This document shows positions 30,652 to 40,673 of a stretch of 64,000 nucleotides of DNA, in pieces. Positions within the stretch are counted from its first letter, which is position 1. Each line of letters opens with the position of its first letter. Made by a program: the position numbers and the translations under genes. Origin of the DNA: Caenimonas sedimenti (lineage in GTDB: Bacteria; Pseudomonadota; Gammaproteobacteria; Burkholderiales; Burkholderiaceae_C); contig NZ_VOBQ01000004.1 in assembly GCF_007833165.1 (NCBI RefSeq), positions 124,001 to 188,000 of the forward strand. Direction: 5' to 3'. The notes under the pieces are model-generated. The model saw only the letters and a program-made list of their open reading frames with translations. It ran no database searches and had not been told where the DNA came from.

Positions 30652-31527
30652 TCAGGAAGCGTCCGGCAGTTCGATCTCGCCTTCGAAAACGGTGACGGCG
30701 GGTCCGGTCATGAGGACCGGGGCCGCGCCGCCGGCCCATTCGATGGTCAGCAGCCCGCCGCGCGTCTCGACGTCGACGCGGCTGTCGAGGCGGCCGAGCC
30801 GGATGCCCGCGACCACGGCCGCGCAGGCACCGGTGCCGCAAGCCAGCGTCTCCCCGGCACCGCGCTCCCAGACGCGCAAGCGAACATGGGCGCGATCCAC
30901 GATCTGCAGGAAGCCGGCGTTCACGCGGTTCGGGAAGCGCGGGTGATGCTCGATCTTCGGGCCCTGTGTCGCCACGGGCGCACTGTCCACGTCTTCGACT
31001 TCCTGCACGGCATGGGGATTGCCCATGGAGAGCACCGCCAGCGGGAGGATAGTCGAGTCCGCCGAGGTGCCCAGCGCCAGGTGCCAGCGGTGCCAGCCCC
31101 CCGTGGGCTGCGGATCCAGGCCGGCGTCGTCGAACGGGATGCGCGCCGGCTCGAACACCGGCGGCCCCATGTCGACCGTGACCCGGCCGTCTTCGTTGAC
31201 GCGCGGCTCGATCAGGCCCGAGAGCGTCTGCACCTTGATGCGGGGGCTGGAGGCGAGGCCCTTGTCGAGCACGTAGCGCGCGAAGCAGCGCGCGCCGTTG
31301 CCGCATTGCTCGACCTCGCCGCCGTCGGCGTTGTGGATCACGTATTCGAAGTCGATGCCGGCGGCGGGCGATGGCCGCACGGACAGGATCTGGTCAGCGC
31401 CAACGCCGAAATGCCGGTCCGCCAATTGCTGGTACTGCGCCGCCGAGAGGTTCAGGCGCGCGCGGGTCTCGTCGAGCACGACGAAGTCGTTGCCCGCGCC
31501 CTGCATCTTGGTGAACCGGACTCGCAT
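30652..31527 (-). CDS. dapF: Diaminopimelate epimerase
   Basis: DapF is the PLP-independent epimerase that makes meso-diaminopimelate from the L,L form, supplying lysine synthesis and the substrate of MurE. The 291-residue protein has the catalytic cysteine pair in EQCGNGARC (Cys75) and LACGTGAC near residue 230. The start at 31527 ([15 protein letters not shown]) is the family standard. Confidence 0.97.
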   Translation of the reverse strand: MRVRFTKMQGAGNDFVVLDETRARLNLSAAQYQQLADRHFGVGADQILSVRPSPAAGIDFEYVIHNADGGEVEQCGNGARCFARYVLDKGLASSPRIKVQTLSGLIEPRVNEDGRVTVDMGPPVFEPARIPFDDAGLDPQPTGGWHRWHLALGTSADSTILPLAVLSMGNPHAVQEVEDVDSAPVATQGPKIEHHPRFPNRVNAGFLQIVDRAHVRLRVWERGAGETLACGTGACAAVVAGIRLGRLDSRVDVETRGGLLTIEWAGGAAPVLMTGPAVTVFEGEIELPDAS

Positions 31528-31535
31528 GGGCGGGA

Positions 31536-32162
31536 TTATGTTCTCAGGCGTTCCAGGGCGCGGTCGACGAATGCCAAGCGGTCCTGCCCCCAGTAGCGCA
31601 CCCCGTCCAGCACGAAGGTCGGCGCGCCGAACACGCCGAGCCGCTCGGCCTCGGCGCTGTATTCGGCGTACTGGTTCAGCGTGGCGGGCGCGCGCTCCAG
31701 CGCGTGCAGCGCGGCGCCGTCGTAACCGTTGTCGTTGGCGATGGCGATGCGGACGTCCGGCTGCGAGGTGTCCCGCTCCTCGGCCCACAGGGCGCGTAGC
31801 AGGGCGTGCGACAGCACGAAGGCGTCGAGGCCCTGCTGCTGGGCCGCGATCACCATCCAGCCGGCGTACTTGTTCCAGTCCGGGTCGGCGACGCTGTACC
31901 GGGGATAGTGCTTGGGCTGCACGGTGACCGGCATGCCGAGGTACTGGCCCCAGCGCGCCAGCTCCTCGTCGTGGTACGCGCGGCGCGGCTCCGGCCGGGT
32001 GCGGATCGGGATGCCCCCGGTCTTGGCAACGACCGCCTGGAAATCGTACGGCTTGAGCACCAGCTGGACCTGATGGCGCCGGACGATGTCCTGCAGCTGC
32101 GGCCCGGCAAAATAGGCCCACGGCGATGACAGGCTGTAAAAGCAGTCCAATTGGATCGTCAT
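31536..32162 (-). CDS. 2-hydroxychromene-2-carboxylate isomerase-like DsbA-family protein
   Basis: A kappa-class GST/DsbA-fold protein. The 208-residue sequence begins with [16 protein letters not shown], the glutathione-binding Ser region of HCCA isomerases, and ends with [21 protein letters not shown], both characteristic. These isomerases act in naphthalene-type aromatic degradation, but no other such gene is nearby, so the true substrate is uncertain. It lies 8 bases upstream of dapF and diverges from the flavoprotein at 32177. Confidence 0.8.
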   Translation of the reverse strand: MTIQLDCFYSLSSPWAYFAGPQLQDIVRRHQVQLVLKPYDFQAVVAKTGGIPIRTRPEPRRAYHDEELARWGQYLGMPVTVQPKHYPRYSVADPDWNKYAGWMVIAAQQQGLDAFVLSHALLRALWAEERDTSQPDVRIAIANDNGYDGAALHALERAPATLNQYAEYSAEAERLGVFGAPTFVLDGVRYWGQDRLAFVDRALERLRT

Positions 32163-32176
32163 CCGCGGATTATCTT

Positions 32177-33670
32177 GTGAACACCGATCTCCCACCTGTC
32201 CCAGCGCAGTCCATCGCCAGCCCGCGTGACGAAGCCGCCCTGGCCCGCCTGGCCAGGCAGGCCCGGGCGGACCTCGCGCGGCTGAACTTCCCGCCGCCCA
32301 ACTGGGTGCTGCCGCGCACGGCGCCCGGCGGTGCGCCGGTGCTCGACGCGCTGGTGGCGGGCGCCGGCATGTGCGGCCAGACCGCCGCCTACGCCCTGCT
32401 GCGCGAAGGCGTCGCCAACCTCCGCGTCATCGATGCCGCGGCGCGCGGCGCCGAAGGTCCCTGGGGCACCTACGCGCGCATGCTGACGCTGCGCAGCCCC
32501 AAGCACCTCACGGGGCCGGACCTCGGCGTGCCCAGCCTCACCTTGCGCGCCTGGTACGAAGCCCAGCACGGGGAGGCGGGATGGGCCGCCCTGCACAAGG
32601 TCGGCCGCATCGACTGGCGCGACTACCTCCTGTGGGTGCGCGACACGGTCGGGCTGCCGGTCGAGAACGGGACGCGGCTGCTGGCGGTCGAGGACGAGGG
32701 CGGGCTGCTGAAGGCCAGGCTGGGCACGGCGGACGGCGAGCAAACCGTCTGGACGCGCCAGCTCGTGCTGGCCATGGGACGCGACGGCAGCGGCGCCGCG
32801 CGCTGGCCCGTCTTTCCATCGCTGCGCCGGGACGACCCCTTGGCACGCGCGCGCGTCTTCCATTCCGCCGACGCCATCGATTTCGACGCCTGGCGGGGCC
32901 GGCGCGTCGCCGTGCTGGGCGCCGGCGCCTCCGCCTTCGACAACGCGGCCTGCGCGCTGGAGGCGGGCGCCGCGGTCACGCTGTTCGCACGCAGGCCCCT
33001 GCTGCCGCAGGTGAACAAGAGCAAGTGGACCGCGTTCACCGGCTTCTTCCGCGGCTACGAAGCGCTCGATGACGCGCGCAAGTGGCGCTTCTACACCTAC
33101 ATCTTCGACGAGCAGGTGCCGCCGCCCTGGGAGACGGTGCGGCGCTGCGATGCGCACGCGGGGTTCACGCTGCGACTGGGCGCGCCCTGGCTCGACGTGC
33201 AACCGGACACGGGCGGCGTGACCGTGACCACACCGGCCGGCGACGAGCGCTTCGACGCCGTCATCTTCGGCACCGGCTTCGACGTCGATCTGCTCGACCG
33301 CCCCGAGATCGCGCGCTACACGCCACACATCGACACCTGGGCGCGGCACGTCACGCCGCAACAGGCCGCAGCGAATCCGGAGCCGGCGCGCTTCCCCTAC
33401 CTGGGTGCGGGCTTCGAATTGCGCCCGGCCGGCACGGCGCACGGCGGCGCGCTGGCCCGCATCCGCTTGTTCAACTGGGGCAGCACCATGAGCCACGGCG
33501 CGCTGGCCGGGGACATTCCGGGCCTGGGCGTCGGCGCCACGCGGCTGGCGCAGGCCATCGGCAGCGACCTGTTCACCGAAGACGCCGACGCGCATTGGGC
33601 GCGCTTGCAGGCGCACCAGGAACCCGAGCTGCTGGCGACCCGCTGGTACGTGCCGCCTGAATCCCGCTGA
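32177..33670 (+). CDS. FAD/NAD(P)-binding oxidoreductase (monooxygenase-like)
   Basis: A protein of about 497 residues with a Rossmann dinucleotide site ALVAGAGMCGQTAAYALL near residue 55 and a second, NAD(P)-type site VAVLGAGASAFDNAAC in the middle, as in flavin-containing monooxygenases. IFGTGFDVDLLDRPE near the C-terminus is the usual ATG-type motif. The GTG at 32177 is chosen because an ATG at 32126 would overlap the divergent isomerase gene; neither has a clear ribosome site. The substrate is unknown. Confidence 0.75.
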   Translation: MNTDLPPVPAQSIASPRDEAALARLARQARADLARLNFPPPNWVLPRTAPGGAPVLDALVAGAGMCGQTAAYALLREGVANLRVIDAAARGAEGPWGTYARMLTLRSPKHLTGPDLGVPSLTLRAWYEAQHGEAGWAALHKVGRIDWRDYLLWVRDTVGLPVENGTRLLAVEDEGGLLKARLGTADGEQTVWTRQLVLAMGRDGSGAARWPVFPSLRRDDPLARARVFHSADAIDFDAWRGRRVAVLGAGASAFDNAACALEAGAAVTLFARRPLLPQVNKSKWTAFTGFFRGYEALDDARKWRFYTYIFDEQVPPPWETVRRCDAHAGFTLRLGAPWLDVQPDTGGVTVTTPAGDERFDAVIFGTGFDVDLLDRPEIARYTPHIDTWARHVTPQQAAANPEPARFPYLGAGFELRPAGTAHGGALARIRLFNWGSTMSHGALAGDIPGLGVGATRLAQAIGSDLFTEDADAHWARLQAHQEPELLATRWYVPPESR

Positions 33671-33673
33671 CGG

Positions 33674-34684
33674 CTATTCGATGGTGATGTTGGCGGCCTT
33701 GACGACGTCGGCCCATTTCTGCCGGTTCGCCCTGACCGTCGCCCGGAACTGCTCGGGGTTCTCGATGCGCACGGTGTTGCCGGCACCTTCCAGCTTGGCG
33801 CGGATCTCCGGCATTTCGAGCACCGTGCGGACGCCGGCGTTGAACTTGGCGACGATGCGCGGGTCCGTGCCCTTGGGCGCGAACAGCGCGAACCAGGTGG
33901 AGCTGTCGAAGCCCTGCGTGCCCGGGATGCCGCTCTCGCCGATGGTCGGCACCTCCTGCACGGCCGCCACGCGCTTGGCCGTGGTCACGCCGAGCAGCCG
34001 CACCTTGCCCGCCTTGTACTGCGTCAGCACGGTCTGCACCTGGTTCATGATGCAGCAGGTCTCGCCCTTCAGGATCGCCTGCATGGCCTCCGGGCCGCCC
34101 TTGTAGGGCACATGGGTCATGTTCAGCCCGGCCTTGGCGTTGAACTCGGCGAAGGCCATGTGCGTGCCCGTGCCGTTGCCGGTGGACGCGTAGTTGTACT
34201 TGCCGGGATTCGCCTTCACCAGGTCGACGAACTCCTTGAGGGTCTTGACGTTGATCACCTCGGGATTGATGGTGAGCACGTTGGAGACGTCGAGGATGGG
34301 CGCCACCGGCACGAAGTCGGCTTCCACGTCGAAGCTCAGCTTCTTGTACAGAGCGGCATTGCTGCCGTGCGTGGCCGCGGTGCCGAAAACAACGGTGTAG
34401 CCGTCCGGCTTGGCCCGCGCCACGAAGTCGCTGGCGATGTTGCCGGCCGCGCCGACCTTGTAGTCGATGACGATGGGCTGGCCCAGCACCTTGCCGAGCG
34501 GCTCCTGGATGGTCCGCGCGACCACGTCCACGCCGGAGCCCGCCGGGAAAGTCATGATGAAGGTGATGGGGTGCTGGGGCCAGTCCGCCTGCGCGTGGGC
34601 GATTGGGGCGATGCACAAGGCGGCCAACGCGCCCAGCAGCGCGCGGCGAGGAAAGCTGGGGAGGATTTGCGGAAGGTTGAACAC
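33674..34684 (-). CDS. Bug-family (TctC) tripartite tricarboxylate transporter substrate-binding protein
   Basis: A 336-residue periplasmic solute receptor. The signal peptide (about 1-32) contains PRRALLGALAALC and ends at AHA. The mature protein has the family motifs WPQHPITFIMTFPAGSGVD, VIDYKVGAAGNIASD and VPYKGGPEAM. The GTG start at 34684 has GGAG five bases upstream. Bug proteins are greatly expanded in Burkholderiales and usually orphaned from TctAB, as here; ligands are typically carboxylates. Confidence 0.9.
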   Translation of the reverse strand: MFNLPQILPSFPRRALLGALAALCIAPIAHAQADWPQHPITFIMTFPAGSGVDVVARTIQEPLGKVLGQPIVIDYKVGAAGNIASDFVARAKPDGYTVVFGTAATHGSNAALYKKLSFDVEADFVPVAPILDVSNVLTINPEVINVKTLKEFVDLVKANPGKYNYASTGNGTGTHMAFAEFNAKAGLNMTHVPYKGGPEAMQAILKGETCCIMNQVQTVLTQYKAGKVRLLGVTTAKRVAAVQEVPTIGESGIPGTQGFDSSTWFALFAPKGTDPRIVAKFNAGVRTVLEMPEIRAKLEGAGNTVRIENPEQFRATVRANRQKWADVVKAANITIE

Positions 34685-34784
34685 GGTGGCTCCGGCGTTG
34701 ACGTGACTGTGTGCATTGTGGCAAGCGCCGCGCCGGCGCGCCACCATGAGCTTATGCTGGCCCACCGGCAACGAGGAGATTTCC

Positions 34785-35327
34785 ATGCGCATTCCCGACT
34801 GGACGCCCGAGGGCAAGCCCCAGCCCCACGACCTGGTGCAAGCCATCCTCGAGCGGCGCGGCGGCGCCCTGCTCAACCTGGACCGTGCGCTGCTGTGGAG
34901 CGAACCCCTGGCGCGCGGCTGGAATGTCTACCTGAAGAACGTGCGAACCGGCCTGGGGGCCAGCCGCAAGCTGCGCGAGCTGGGCATCTGCACGGTCGCG
35001 CTGCTCACGGGCGCCAGCTACGAATACCACCACCACGCGCCGGACTTCCTTGCCGCCGGCGGCACCCGGCCGGAGCTGGACACGCTGGAACTGTTCGCGA
35101 CCGCCCCGCGTTCCCTGGTGCCGCTGGACGCGCTCGGTTCCGATGAATCGCTGGTGGTGCGCTACGCCACGCAGATGACACTGGACGTGACGGTGGATGA
35201 CGCCTTGTTCGCGCAGCTGCGCGAGCGTTTCGATCCCACCGAGCTGGTCGAAATCACCGCCGCCATCGCCACCTACAACATGGTCGCCCGCTTCCTGGTG
35301 GCGCTCGGGGTGACCCCGGAGGAGTGA
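34785..35327 (+). CDS. Carboxymuconolactone decarboxylase (AhpD-like) family protein
   Basis: A 180-residue all-helical AhpD-fold protein. The segment LRELGICTVALLTGASYEYHHHAPDFLAAGG matches the core CMD helix, but the usual CxxC is not present (Cys then ASYEYHHH), so it is probably not a peroxidase of the AhpD kind. The ATG at 34785 is supported by a GAGGAG site 7 bases upstream. The reaction is unknown. Confidence 0.8.
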   Translation: MRIPDWTPEGKPQPHDLVQAILERRGGALLNLDRALLWSEPLARGWNVYLKNVRTGLGASRKLRELGICTVALLTGASYEYHHHAPDFLAAGGTRPELDTLELFATAPRSLVPLDALGSDESLVVRYATQMTLDVTVDDALFAQLRERFDPTELVEITAAIATYNMVARFLVALGVTPEE

Positions 35328-35357
35328 TGGCCCGGGCCACCATGCTGTAATTCCCCC

Positions 35358-36992
35358 ATGGTCCGTCCCAACCAGCTCCTGCACGCGCAGCGCGAACCCG
35401 CCGTCCCCCGCCCCGCGGCCACCGTGCTGCTGCTGCGCGACGGCACTGAGGGTGCCGAAGTGCTGATGACGCGCCGCTCGGCCACCGCCAGTTTCGCGCC
35501 GGGCGCTTACGTGTTCCCGGGCGGCGGGATCGATGCCGCGGATGCCGAGGCGCACGGCCTGGCCGCCCGCCGGCCGACCCAGAAGGACCTGCATCTCACG
35601 CAGGCCATCGCCGCCATTCGCGAAAGCTTCGAGGAACTGGGGATCCTCCTCGCGCGCCATGCGGACGGCCGCCCGGCATCGGCGGAGGACGTCGCCGGCC
35701 TGGACCGGCACGCGCCGTTCGCCGCGCAATGCCGCGCGCGCGGACTCACGCTCGCGGCCGACCAGGTCTTCGTGCTCGCGCACTGGATCACCGACCGCGA
35801 CTTGCCGCGCCGCTTCGACGTGCCCTTCCTGGTCGCACGCATGCCGGAAGGCCAGTCGCCCGTGGCCGACGAAGCCGAGCAGTTCGAGCCGGTCTGGGTG
35901 CGGCCCGGCGATGCGCTGGCCCGCCACAAGGCCGGCCAGTTCTTCATGATCTTTCCCACCATCCGCACGCTGGAACGGCTGGAGAAGTTCAAGCGGGTCG
36001 ACGAGATCCTGCAGGCCTGCGCGACCGAACAGCCGCTGTGGACCAGTTGCCCGCGCGGCGGCATGCAGCATGGCGCGGAAGTGCGCTTCATGGAACACGA
36101 GATGGCCTATGGCGAACTGGCGCTGGTCTGCCCGGACGGCCAGCTGCAACACCATCTCGACTGGCGCACCGACCAGCCGGTGCCGCTGCTGAAGAACGTC
36201 GTGCGCGTCACCGCACCCAATCCCGGCGTGATGACGGGTCCAGGCACCAACAGCTACCTGATCGGCGACCCCGACACCGGCTACATCGCCATCGATCCGG
36301 GCCCGGACGAACCGGAACACCAGCAACGCATCTGGCGCGCCGCCGGCGGTGACATCCGCATGATCGTCTGCACGCATTCACACGCGGACCATTCGCCGGG
36401 CGCGAAGCCCTTGCAGGCGCTGTGCCGGAACAGCCCGCCCATCCTCGGCCTGCCGTCGGCACCCACCGCACGTCCCGCCAGCGAGTTCACGCCGGACCGC
36501 GCGCTGGCGCACGGTGAAGTCCTGGTCCTGCGCGGCGGGCCCGAGACGCACAGCCTGAAGGTCATTCACACACCCGGGCACGCGGCCAATCACCTCTGCC
36601 TGGTGTTGCTGGAAGACGGCCTGCTGCTCTCCGGGGACCACATCCTGAACGGCAGCACCACCGTGGTGGATCCGCCGGACGGCGACATGACCGCCTACCT
36701 GGACTCGCTGGACGCCCTGGCCGCCGCGTGCGTGGAGCACGGCATCGAATTCATCCTGCCGGCCCATGGCCACGTGCTGGGCTTCGCGCCCCAGGCCATT
36801 GCCATGCTGAAGGCGCATCGCCTGCAACGCGAGAGCCGAATCGTGGCCGCCATGCGCGAGCGGCCCGGCGGATCGCTGGAAGACTGGGTCGAGCTCGCCT
36901 ACGCCGATGTCCCGCCGCGCATGTGGCCGGTGGCGAAGCGGTCGCTGCTGGCGCACGTCCAGCGGATCGAGGCGCTCCAGCTCATCAGCTAG
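35358..36992 (+). CDS. NUDIX hydrolase fused to metallo-beta-lactamase-fold hydrolase
   Basis: A 544-residue two-domain protein. Residues about 15-250 form a NUDIX-like domain with VFPGGGIDAAD and IRESFEELGIL, giving a stretched Nudix box. The rest is an MBL domain of the LACTB2 type with THSHADHSPG (HxHxDH), HTPGHAANHL, SGDHILNG and a terminal AHGHVLGF histidine, so its two-metal site looks complete. The winged-helix tail (RESRIVAAMRE) matches LACTB2. Such fusions occur in proteobacteria; the substrate is unknown. Confidence 0.88.
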   Translation: MVRPNQLLHAQREPAVPRPAATVLLLRDGTEGAEVLMTRRSATASFAPGAYVFPGGGIDAADAEAHGLAARRPTQKDLHLTQAIAAIRESFEELGILLARHADGRPASAEDVAGLDRHAPFAAQCRARGLTLAADQVFVLAHWITDRDLPRRFDVPFLVARMPEGQSPVADEAEQFEPVWVRPGDALARHKAGQFFMIFPTIRTLERLEKFKRVDEILQACATEQPLWTSCPRGGMQHGAEVRFMEHEMAYGELALVCPDGQLQHHLDWRTDQPVPLLKNVVRVTAPNPGVMTGPGTNSYLIGDPDTGYIAIDPGPDEPEHQQRIWRAAGGDIRMIVCTHSHADHSPGAKPLQALCRNSPPILGLPSAPTARPASEFTPDRALAHGEVLVLRGGPETHSLKVIHTPGHAANHLCLVLLEDGLLLSGDHILNGSTTVVDPPDGDMTAYLDSLDALAAACVEHGIEFILPAHGHVLGFAPQAIAMLKAHRLQRESRIVAAMRERPGGSLEDWVELAYADVPPRMWPVAKRSLLAHVQRIEALQLIS

Positions 36993-37038
36993 GACATGCA
37001 CGCGGCTAAACTGTTGTGCACTGTCAGGGAGGACGGGC

Positions 37039-38235
37039 ATGGCGATGAATCAGCAGCCGGGGGGCATCGAGGCGTACCCGCTGGAGTTTTCCGGGTCGGG
37101 CGGCGAATATTTCCGCGTGTGGATCGTCAACATCCTGCTGACGATCGTCACGTTCGGCTTCTACACGCCATTCGCGCGCCGCCGCACCGCGCAGTATTTC
37201 TGGAGCCACACCCTGGTGGCCGACAGCCCGCTCGAATTCAGCGTGCAGCAGAAGAAGATGGTGCTGGGCTTCCTGATCTTCGTCGGTCTCTACCTCGCAT
37301 TCAACGTCGCTTCGGACACCGGCCAGGACACGGTGGTCGCCGTGATGATGCTGGCCGGGGCCGCGCTGGCGCCCTACCTGTGGGCCAGCGCCATGCGCTT
37401 CCGGCTGAATGCGACCCGCTGGCGCGGCGTGCGCCTGCAATTCGTGGCCACCTGGGGCGAGGTCTACCGCGCCGCCTGGCCGGTCTTCGTGATCGCACTG
37501 GCCTGGATCGCGGCGCTGGCGGTCATCGGCATGTTCGAGTCCGACAAGGCGAAGCCGGCGCCGCCCAGCATGCTGGCCGTCTCGGTGATCATCGTGGCGC
37601 TTCTCAGCGCACTGCTCGTCACGCTGCTGTGCGTGGTGCGGCTGGAATTCAATTCCAAGAGCCTGCTGGTGGCACGCGGGCGCATCGGCGGCCAGGCCGG
37701 ACGCTGGAAGCCCGTGTTCGGCGACTTCGTGCGCATCTGGCTGGCCACCCTGGGTCTGTTCGTCGGTTCCGCGTTGCTGCTGGGCGCACTGGGGGCGGCG
37801 GTGGTCGGCGGCTCCATCGCCGCCTTGAAGTCCCAGGCCACGGGCGGCTTCGGGGTGTTTCTCGCCATCGTGGCAGGCGTCATGCTTTTCCTCTTCGGAC
37901 TCATCTTCGCTTCGGCGCCGGCACGGGCCTACCGCGAGGCGCGGATCTTCCAGCTGGTCTGGAACAACATCGGCGTGAGCAATGTGGCACGTTTCAAGTG
38001 CGACCTGCGGGCGAGCCGGTATGTGTGGCTGCGGATCCGCAATCTCCTTCTGACACTGCTCACGATGGGGTTCTTCCGGCCGTTCGCGCTCGTGAGCGAA
38101 TACCGCATGAAGACCGAGTCCGTCACGTTGCACGTGAAGGGCGGCCTGGACCAGCTCGCCGGACAGCTCTCGCGCGAGGAGGAAGGGCTGGGCGACGCCA
38201 TGGCCGACGCGGTCGGCCTCGACCTCGTGGGCTGA
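37039..38235 (+). CDS. DUF898 (YjgN-like) membrane protein
   Basis: A 398-residue integral membrane protein with about eight hydrophobic segments. The repeated motif TFGFYTPFARRRTAQYFW near residue 42 and TMGFFRPFALVSEYRM near the C-terminus is the DUF898 signature, suggesting an internal duplication. The start has a strong AGGGAGGA site. It is followed directly by the M48 peptidase gene, so the two likely form an operon; the function is unknown. Confidence 0.85.
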   Translation: MAMNQQPGGIEAYPLEFSGSGGEYFRVWIVNILLTIVTFGFYTPFARRRTAQYFWSHTLVADSPLEFSVQQKKMVLGFLIFVGLYLAFNVASDTGQDTVVAVMMLAGAALAPYLWASAMRFRLNATRWRGVRLQFVATWGEVYRAAWPVFVIALAWIAALAVIGMFESDKAKPAPPSMLAVSVIIVALLSALLVTLLCVVRLEFNSKSLLVARGRIGGQAGRWKPVFGDFVRIWLATLGLFVGSALLLGALGAAVVGGSIAALKSQATGGFGVFLAIVAGVMLFLFGLIFASAPARAYREARIFQLVWNNIGVSNVARFKCDLRASRYVWLRIRNLLLTLLTMGFFRPFALVSEYRMKTESVTLHVKGGLDQLAGQLSREEEGLGDAMADAVGLDLVG

Positions 38236-38238
38236 GGC

Positions 38239-39324
38239 GTGCAGCCGCTCGCCGCGCACTGGTTCGACGGGCGCACCAGCCAGGCGCGCGGCGTCACCGT
38301 GCACTTGCTTCCGGGTCCGCGCGGGCCCAGCTTGCTGCTGAAGGAAGCGGGATCCGGCGCGGATCTGCTGGAGCTTGATCACCGGGCGGTTGGCTGGCCC
38401 GAACGCTGGAGCAGCGGCCGCGCTCCGCGCAAGGTCGCGGTCGACTTGCGCGAGCACGGCAGCCTGGAGGTCGCGGATGTTGGAGCGTGGCAGGCAGCCC
38501 TGGCCGCGGCCGGCGAGCGGCCACGCCTGGCCGAGCGCATGCAGACCCGCTGGCCCGTGTTCCTGGGCGTGCTGCTGGTCGCCGTGGCGGCGCTGTTCGC
38601 CTTCTACCGCTGGGGCACGCCCTGGGCCGCGACGCAGCTCACACGTCAGGTGCCTCTGGAATGGGAGACCAGCCTCTCCGACAGGGTCCTGCAAGACCTC
38701 GACGCGCGGCTGCTGAAACCGAGCAAGCTGCCCGCGGCCCGCCAGGAGGCCCTGCGCGCACGCTTCGACGCACTGGCGGCGCAGATCGATCCCGGCCTGC
38801 GCCGGTACCCTGCCTACCGGCCAACGGTGCGGCTGCAGTTCCGCGACGGCATGGGCGCCAATGCGTTCGCGCTGCCGGGCGGCATGGTCGTCATGACCGA
38901 CGGCATGGTGGAAGTGGCGGAGAAGAACAAGTTGCCCGACGATGCGCTCGTCGGCGTCCTGGCGCACGAGATCGGCCATGTGCTGCACCGGCACACCACG
39001 CGCATGGTGGTGGAGCAAGGCGTGCTCAACATCGGCTTCGGCCTGGCGATGGGCGACGTGTCCACCCTCGTCTCCTTCGGCGGTTCGCTGCTGACGGGAC
39101 TGGCCTACCGCCGCAGCCACGAGACCGAATCGGATTGCTTCGCGCTCGCCCTGATGCGCAAGGCCGGGCTGCCGGCGCAACCGATGGCCGACCTGCTGCT
39201 GAAGATCGAGGACGTCCCGCCCGAAGCCGCCGGCAACAGCTGGTGGAGCATGCTGAGCAGCCACCCCGAAACCCCGCAGCGGGCACGGGAGCTGAAAGCG
39301 GGCCACGTGCAGGGCTGCGCGTGA
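38239..39324 (+). CDS. M48-family membrane-bound metallopeptidase
   Basis: A 361-residue peptidase. One membrane helix (about 105-123) divides an N-terminal domain from a peptidase domain with the zinc motif HEIGH at residues 243-247 and the third ligand in SHETESDCFAL near residue 297. PGGMVVMTDGMVE is typical of the M48 BepA/LoiP group. The GTG start at 38239 lies 3 bases after the DUF898 stop. The helix would place the peptidase domain in the periplasm. Confidence 0.88.
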   Translation: MQPLAAHWFDGRTSQARGVTVHLLPGPRGPSLLLKEAGSGADLLELDHRAVGWPERWSSGRAPRKVAVDLREHGSLEVADVGAWQAALAAAGERPRLAERMQTRWPVFLGVLLVAVAALFAFYRWGTPWAATQLTRQVPLEWETSLSDRVLQDLDARLLKPSKLPAARQEALRARFDALAAQIDPGLRRYPAYRPTVRLQFRDGMGANAFALPGGMVVMTDGMVEVAEKNKLPDDALVGVLAHEIGHVLHRHTTRMVVEQGVLNIGFGLAMGDVSTLVSFGGSLLTGLAYRRSHETESDCFALALMRKAGLPAQPMADLLLKIEDVPPEAAGNSWWSMLSSHPETPQRARELKAGHVQGCA

Positions 39325-39337
39325 CCTCGAAAAAAGT

Positions 39338-39725
39338 GTGAAGTCCGCCGGTACGCCGGATCTTGTGCACCCGTGCCTTCCCGAAGGAAAGCCCGGGCGT
39401 GACCGCCATTCCTCTGGGCCGGGGGTCGCCCACCCGGCTCGGTGCTACCTACCCGCCAGCGCCCTGCGGGTCACAGGGTGCGGCGTTGCCGCCGCGTGCT
39501 GGCCTATTTGGTATTGCTGCGCGTAGAGATTGCCCGTTTCACCCGGCGCGGCCCCGGCCCTTCTTTCGAAGGGCCGTTACTGGGACACGCGCCGACTCGT
39601 CTCTGTTGCTCTGATCCTCACCTCGCGGTGGAGAGGTGTTACCTCCTACGCTGCCCTGTGCAGTCCGGACGTTCCTCCAGTGCTGCCTTTCGGCAATTGC
39701 ACCAGCGGCGGTCTGGCCGACTTCA
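39338..39725 (-). ncRNA. rnpB: RNase P RNA (rnpB), bacterial A type
   Basis: On the minus strand the 390-base gap between the M48 peptidase and htpX reads as RNase P RNA. It starts GAAGTCGGCCAGACCGCCG and contains the universal GAGGAACGTCCGGACTGCACAGGGCAG block with the AGGTAACACCT-type hairpin. Further on it has AGAGGAATGGCGGTCACGC, and it ends with ACAAGATCCGGCGTACCGG and a run of T. It processes the 5' ends of pre-tRNAs with RnpA. Small ORFs drawn across this region are spurious. The ends are approximate, within a few bases. Confidence 0.93.
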
Positions 39726-39734
39726 CGAACCGGA

Positions 39735-40604
39735 TTATCCCGCGCTTTGCAGCGCGGCGATGCGCTCCTCGATCGGCGGGTGCGTGGAGAACAGCTTGCC
39801 CACGCCCGAGGTGATGCCCATCGACTGCAGGCCCTTCGGCAGCTCGCCGGGCACCATGCCGCCCAGACGGGCCAGCGCGTTGATCATCGGCTGCTTGCGG
39901 CCCATCAGCTGCGCGGCGCCCGCGTCGGCCCGGAACTCGCGCTGCCGCGAGAACCACGCCACGATGATCGCGGCCACGAAGCCGAACAGGATGTCGAGCA
40001 CGATGGTCGTGACGTAGTAGCCGATGCCGGGGCCGGAGCGTTGCTCGCCGCGCGACAGCCAGCCGTCGATCACGTAGCCGACCACGCGCGAGAGGAACAC
40101 GACGAAGGTGTTCATCACGCCCTGGATCAGGGTCATCGTGACCATGTCACCGTTGGCGATGTGCGCCACCTCATGGCCGATCACGGCCTCCACTTCCTCA
40201 CGGGTCATGCCCTGCAGCAGCCCGGTGGAAACGGCGACCAGCGCGTTGTTCTTGAAGGCGCCGGTGGCGAACGCATTGGGCTCGCCCTGGAACACGCCGA
40301 CTTCCGGCATGCCGATGCCGGCCTGCTCGGCGAATTTGCGCACCGTGTTGACGATCCAGGCTTCATCGGCGCCTTCGTTGCCGGTGATGACCTGGACGCC
40401 CGAGCTCCACTTGGCGAGCGGCTTGGAGATCAGCAACGAAATGATGGCGCCGCCGAAGCCCATGATGGCCGCGAAGATGAGCAGCGAAGTCAGGTTCAGC
40501 CCATTCGCCGTCAGGTAACGGTTGACGCCCAGCAGGCTGGCGACGATGCCGAGCACCACCACCACCGCGAGGTTGGTCAGGACGAACAGAAAGACACGTT
40601 TCAT
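39735..40604 (-). CDS. htpX: Heat-shock membrane protease HtpX
   Basis: HtpX is the M48B inner-membrane zinc protease that helps degrade misfolded membrane proteins. The 289-residue protein has two N-terminal helices (about 4-26 and 38-58) and the active site HEVAH at residues 144-148. Two further helices follow, then the third ligand in [15 protein letters not shown], and the C-terminal [14 protein letters not shown]. The start at 40604 ([13 protein letters not shown]) is the family standard. It lies just upstream of rnpB on the same strand. Confidence 0.97.
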   Translation of the reverse strand: MKRVFLFVLTNLAVVVVLGIVASLLGVNRYLTANGLNLTSLLIFAAIMGFGGAIISLLISKPLAKWSSGVQVITGNEGADEAWIVNTVRKFAEQAGIGMPEVGVFQGEPNAFATGAFKNNALVAVSTGLLQGMTREEVEAVIGHEVAHIANGDMVTMTLIQGVMNTFVVFLSRVVGYVIDGWLSRGEQRSGPGIGYYVTTIVLDILFGFVAAIIVAWFSRQREFRADAGAAQLMGRKQPMINALARLGGMVPGELPKGLQSMGITSGVGKLFSTHPPIEERIAALQSAG

Positions 40605-40673
40605 GGATTCAAGGCTCCGAAGGGTGGATGAATGGCACCCCCGCGCCACAGATGTGGTTGCTCTCAGGCCGTT

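Noticed and set aside
32126..32176. ATG at 32126 as the start of the flavoprotein gene
   Set aside because: It would overlap the 5' end of the divergent isomerase gene without a better ribosome site.
39363..40017. Plus-strand ORFs across 39338-39744
   Set aside because: They overlap the RNase P RNA and the end of htpX; the conserved RNA blocks on the minus strand explain the region.
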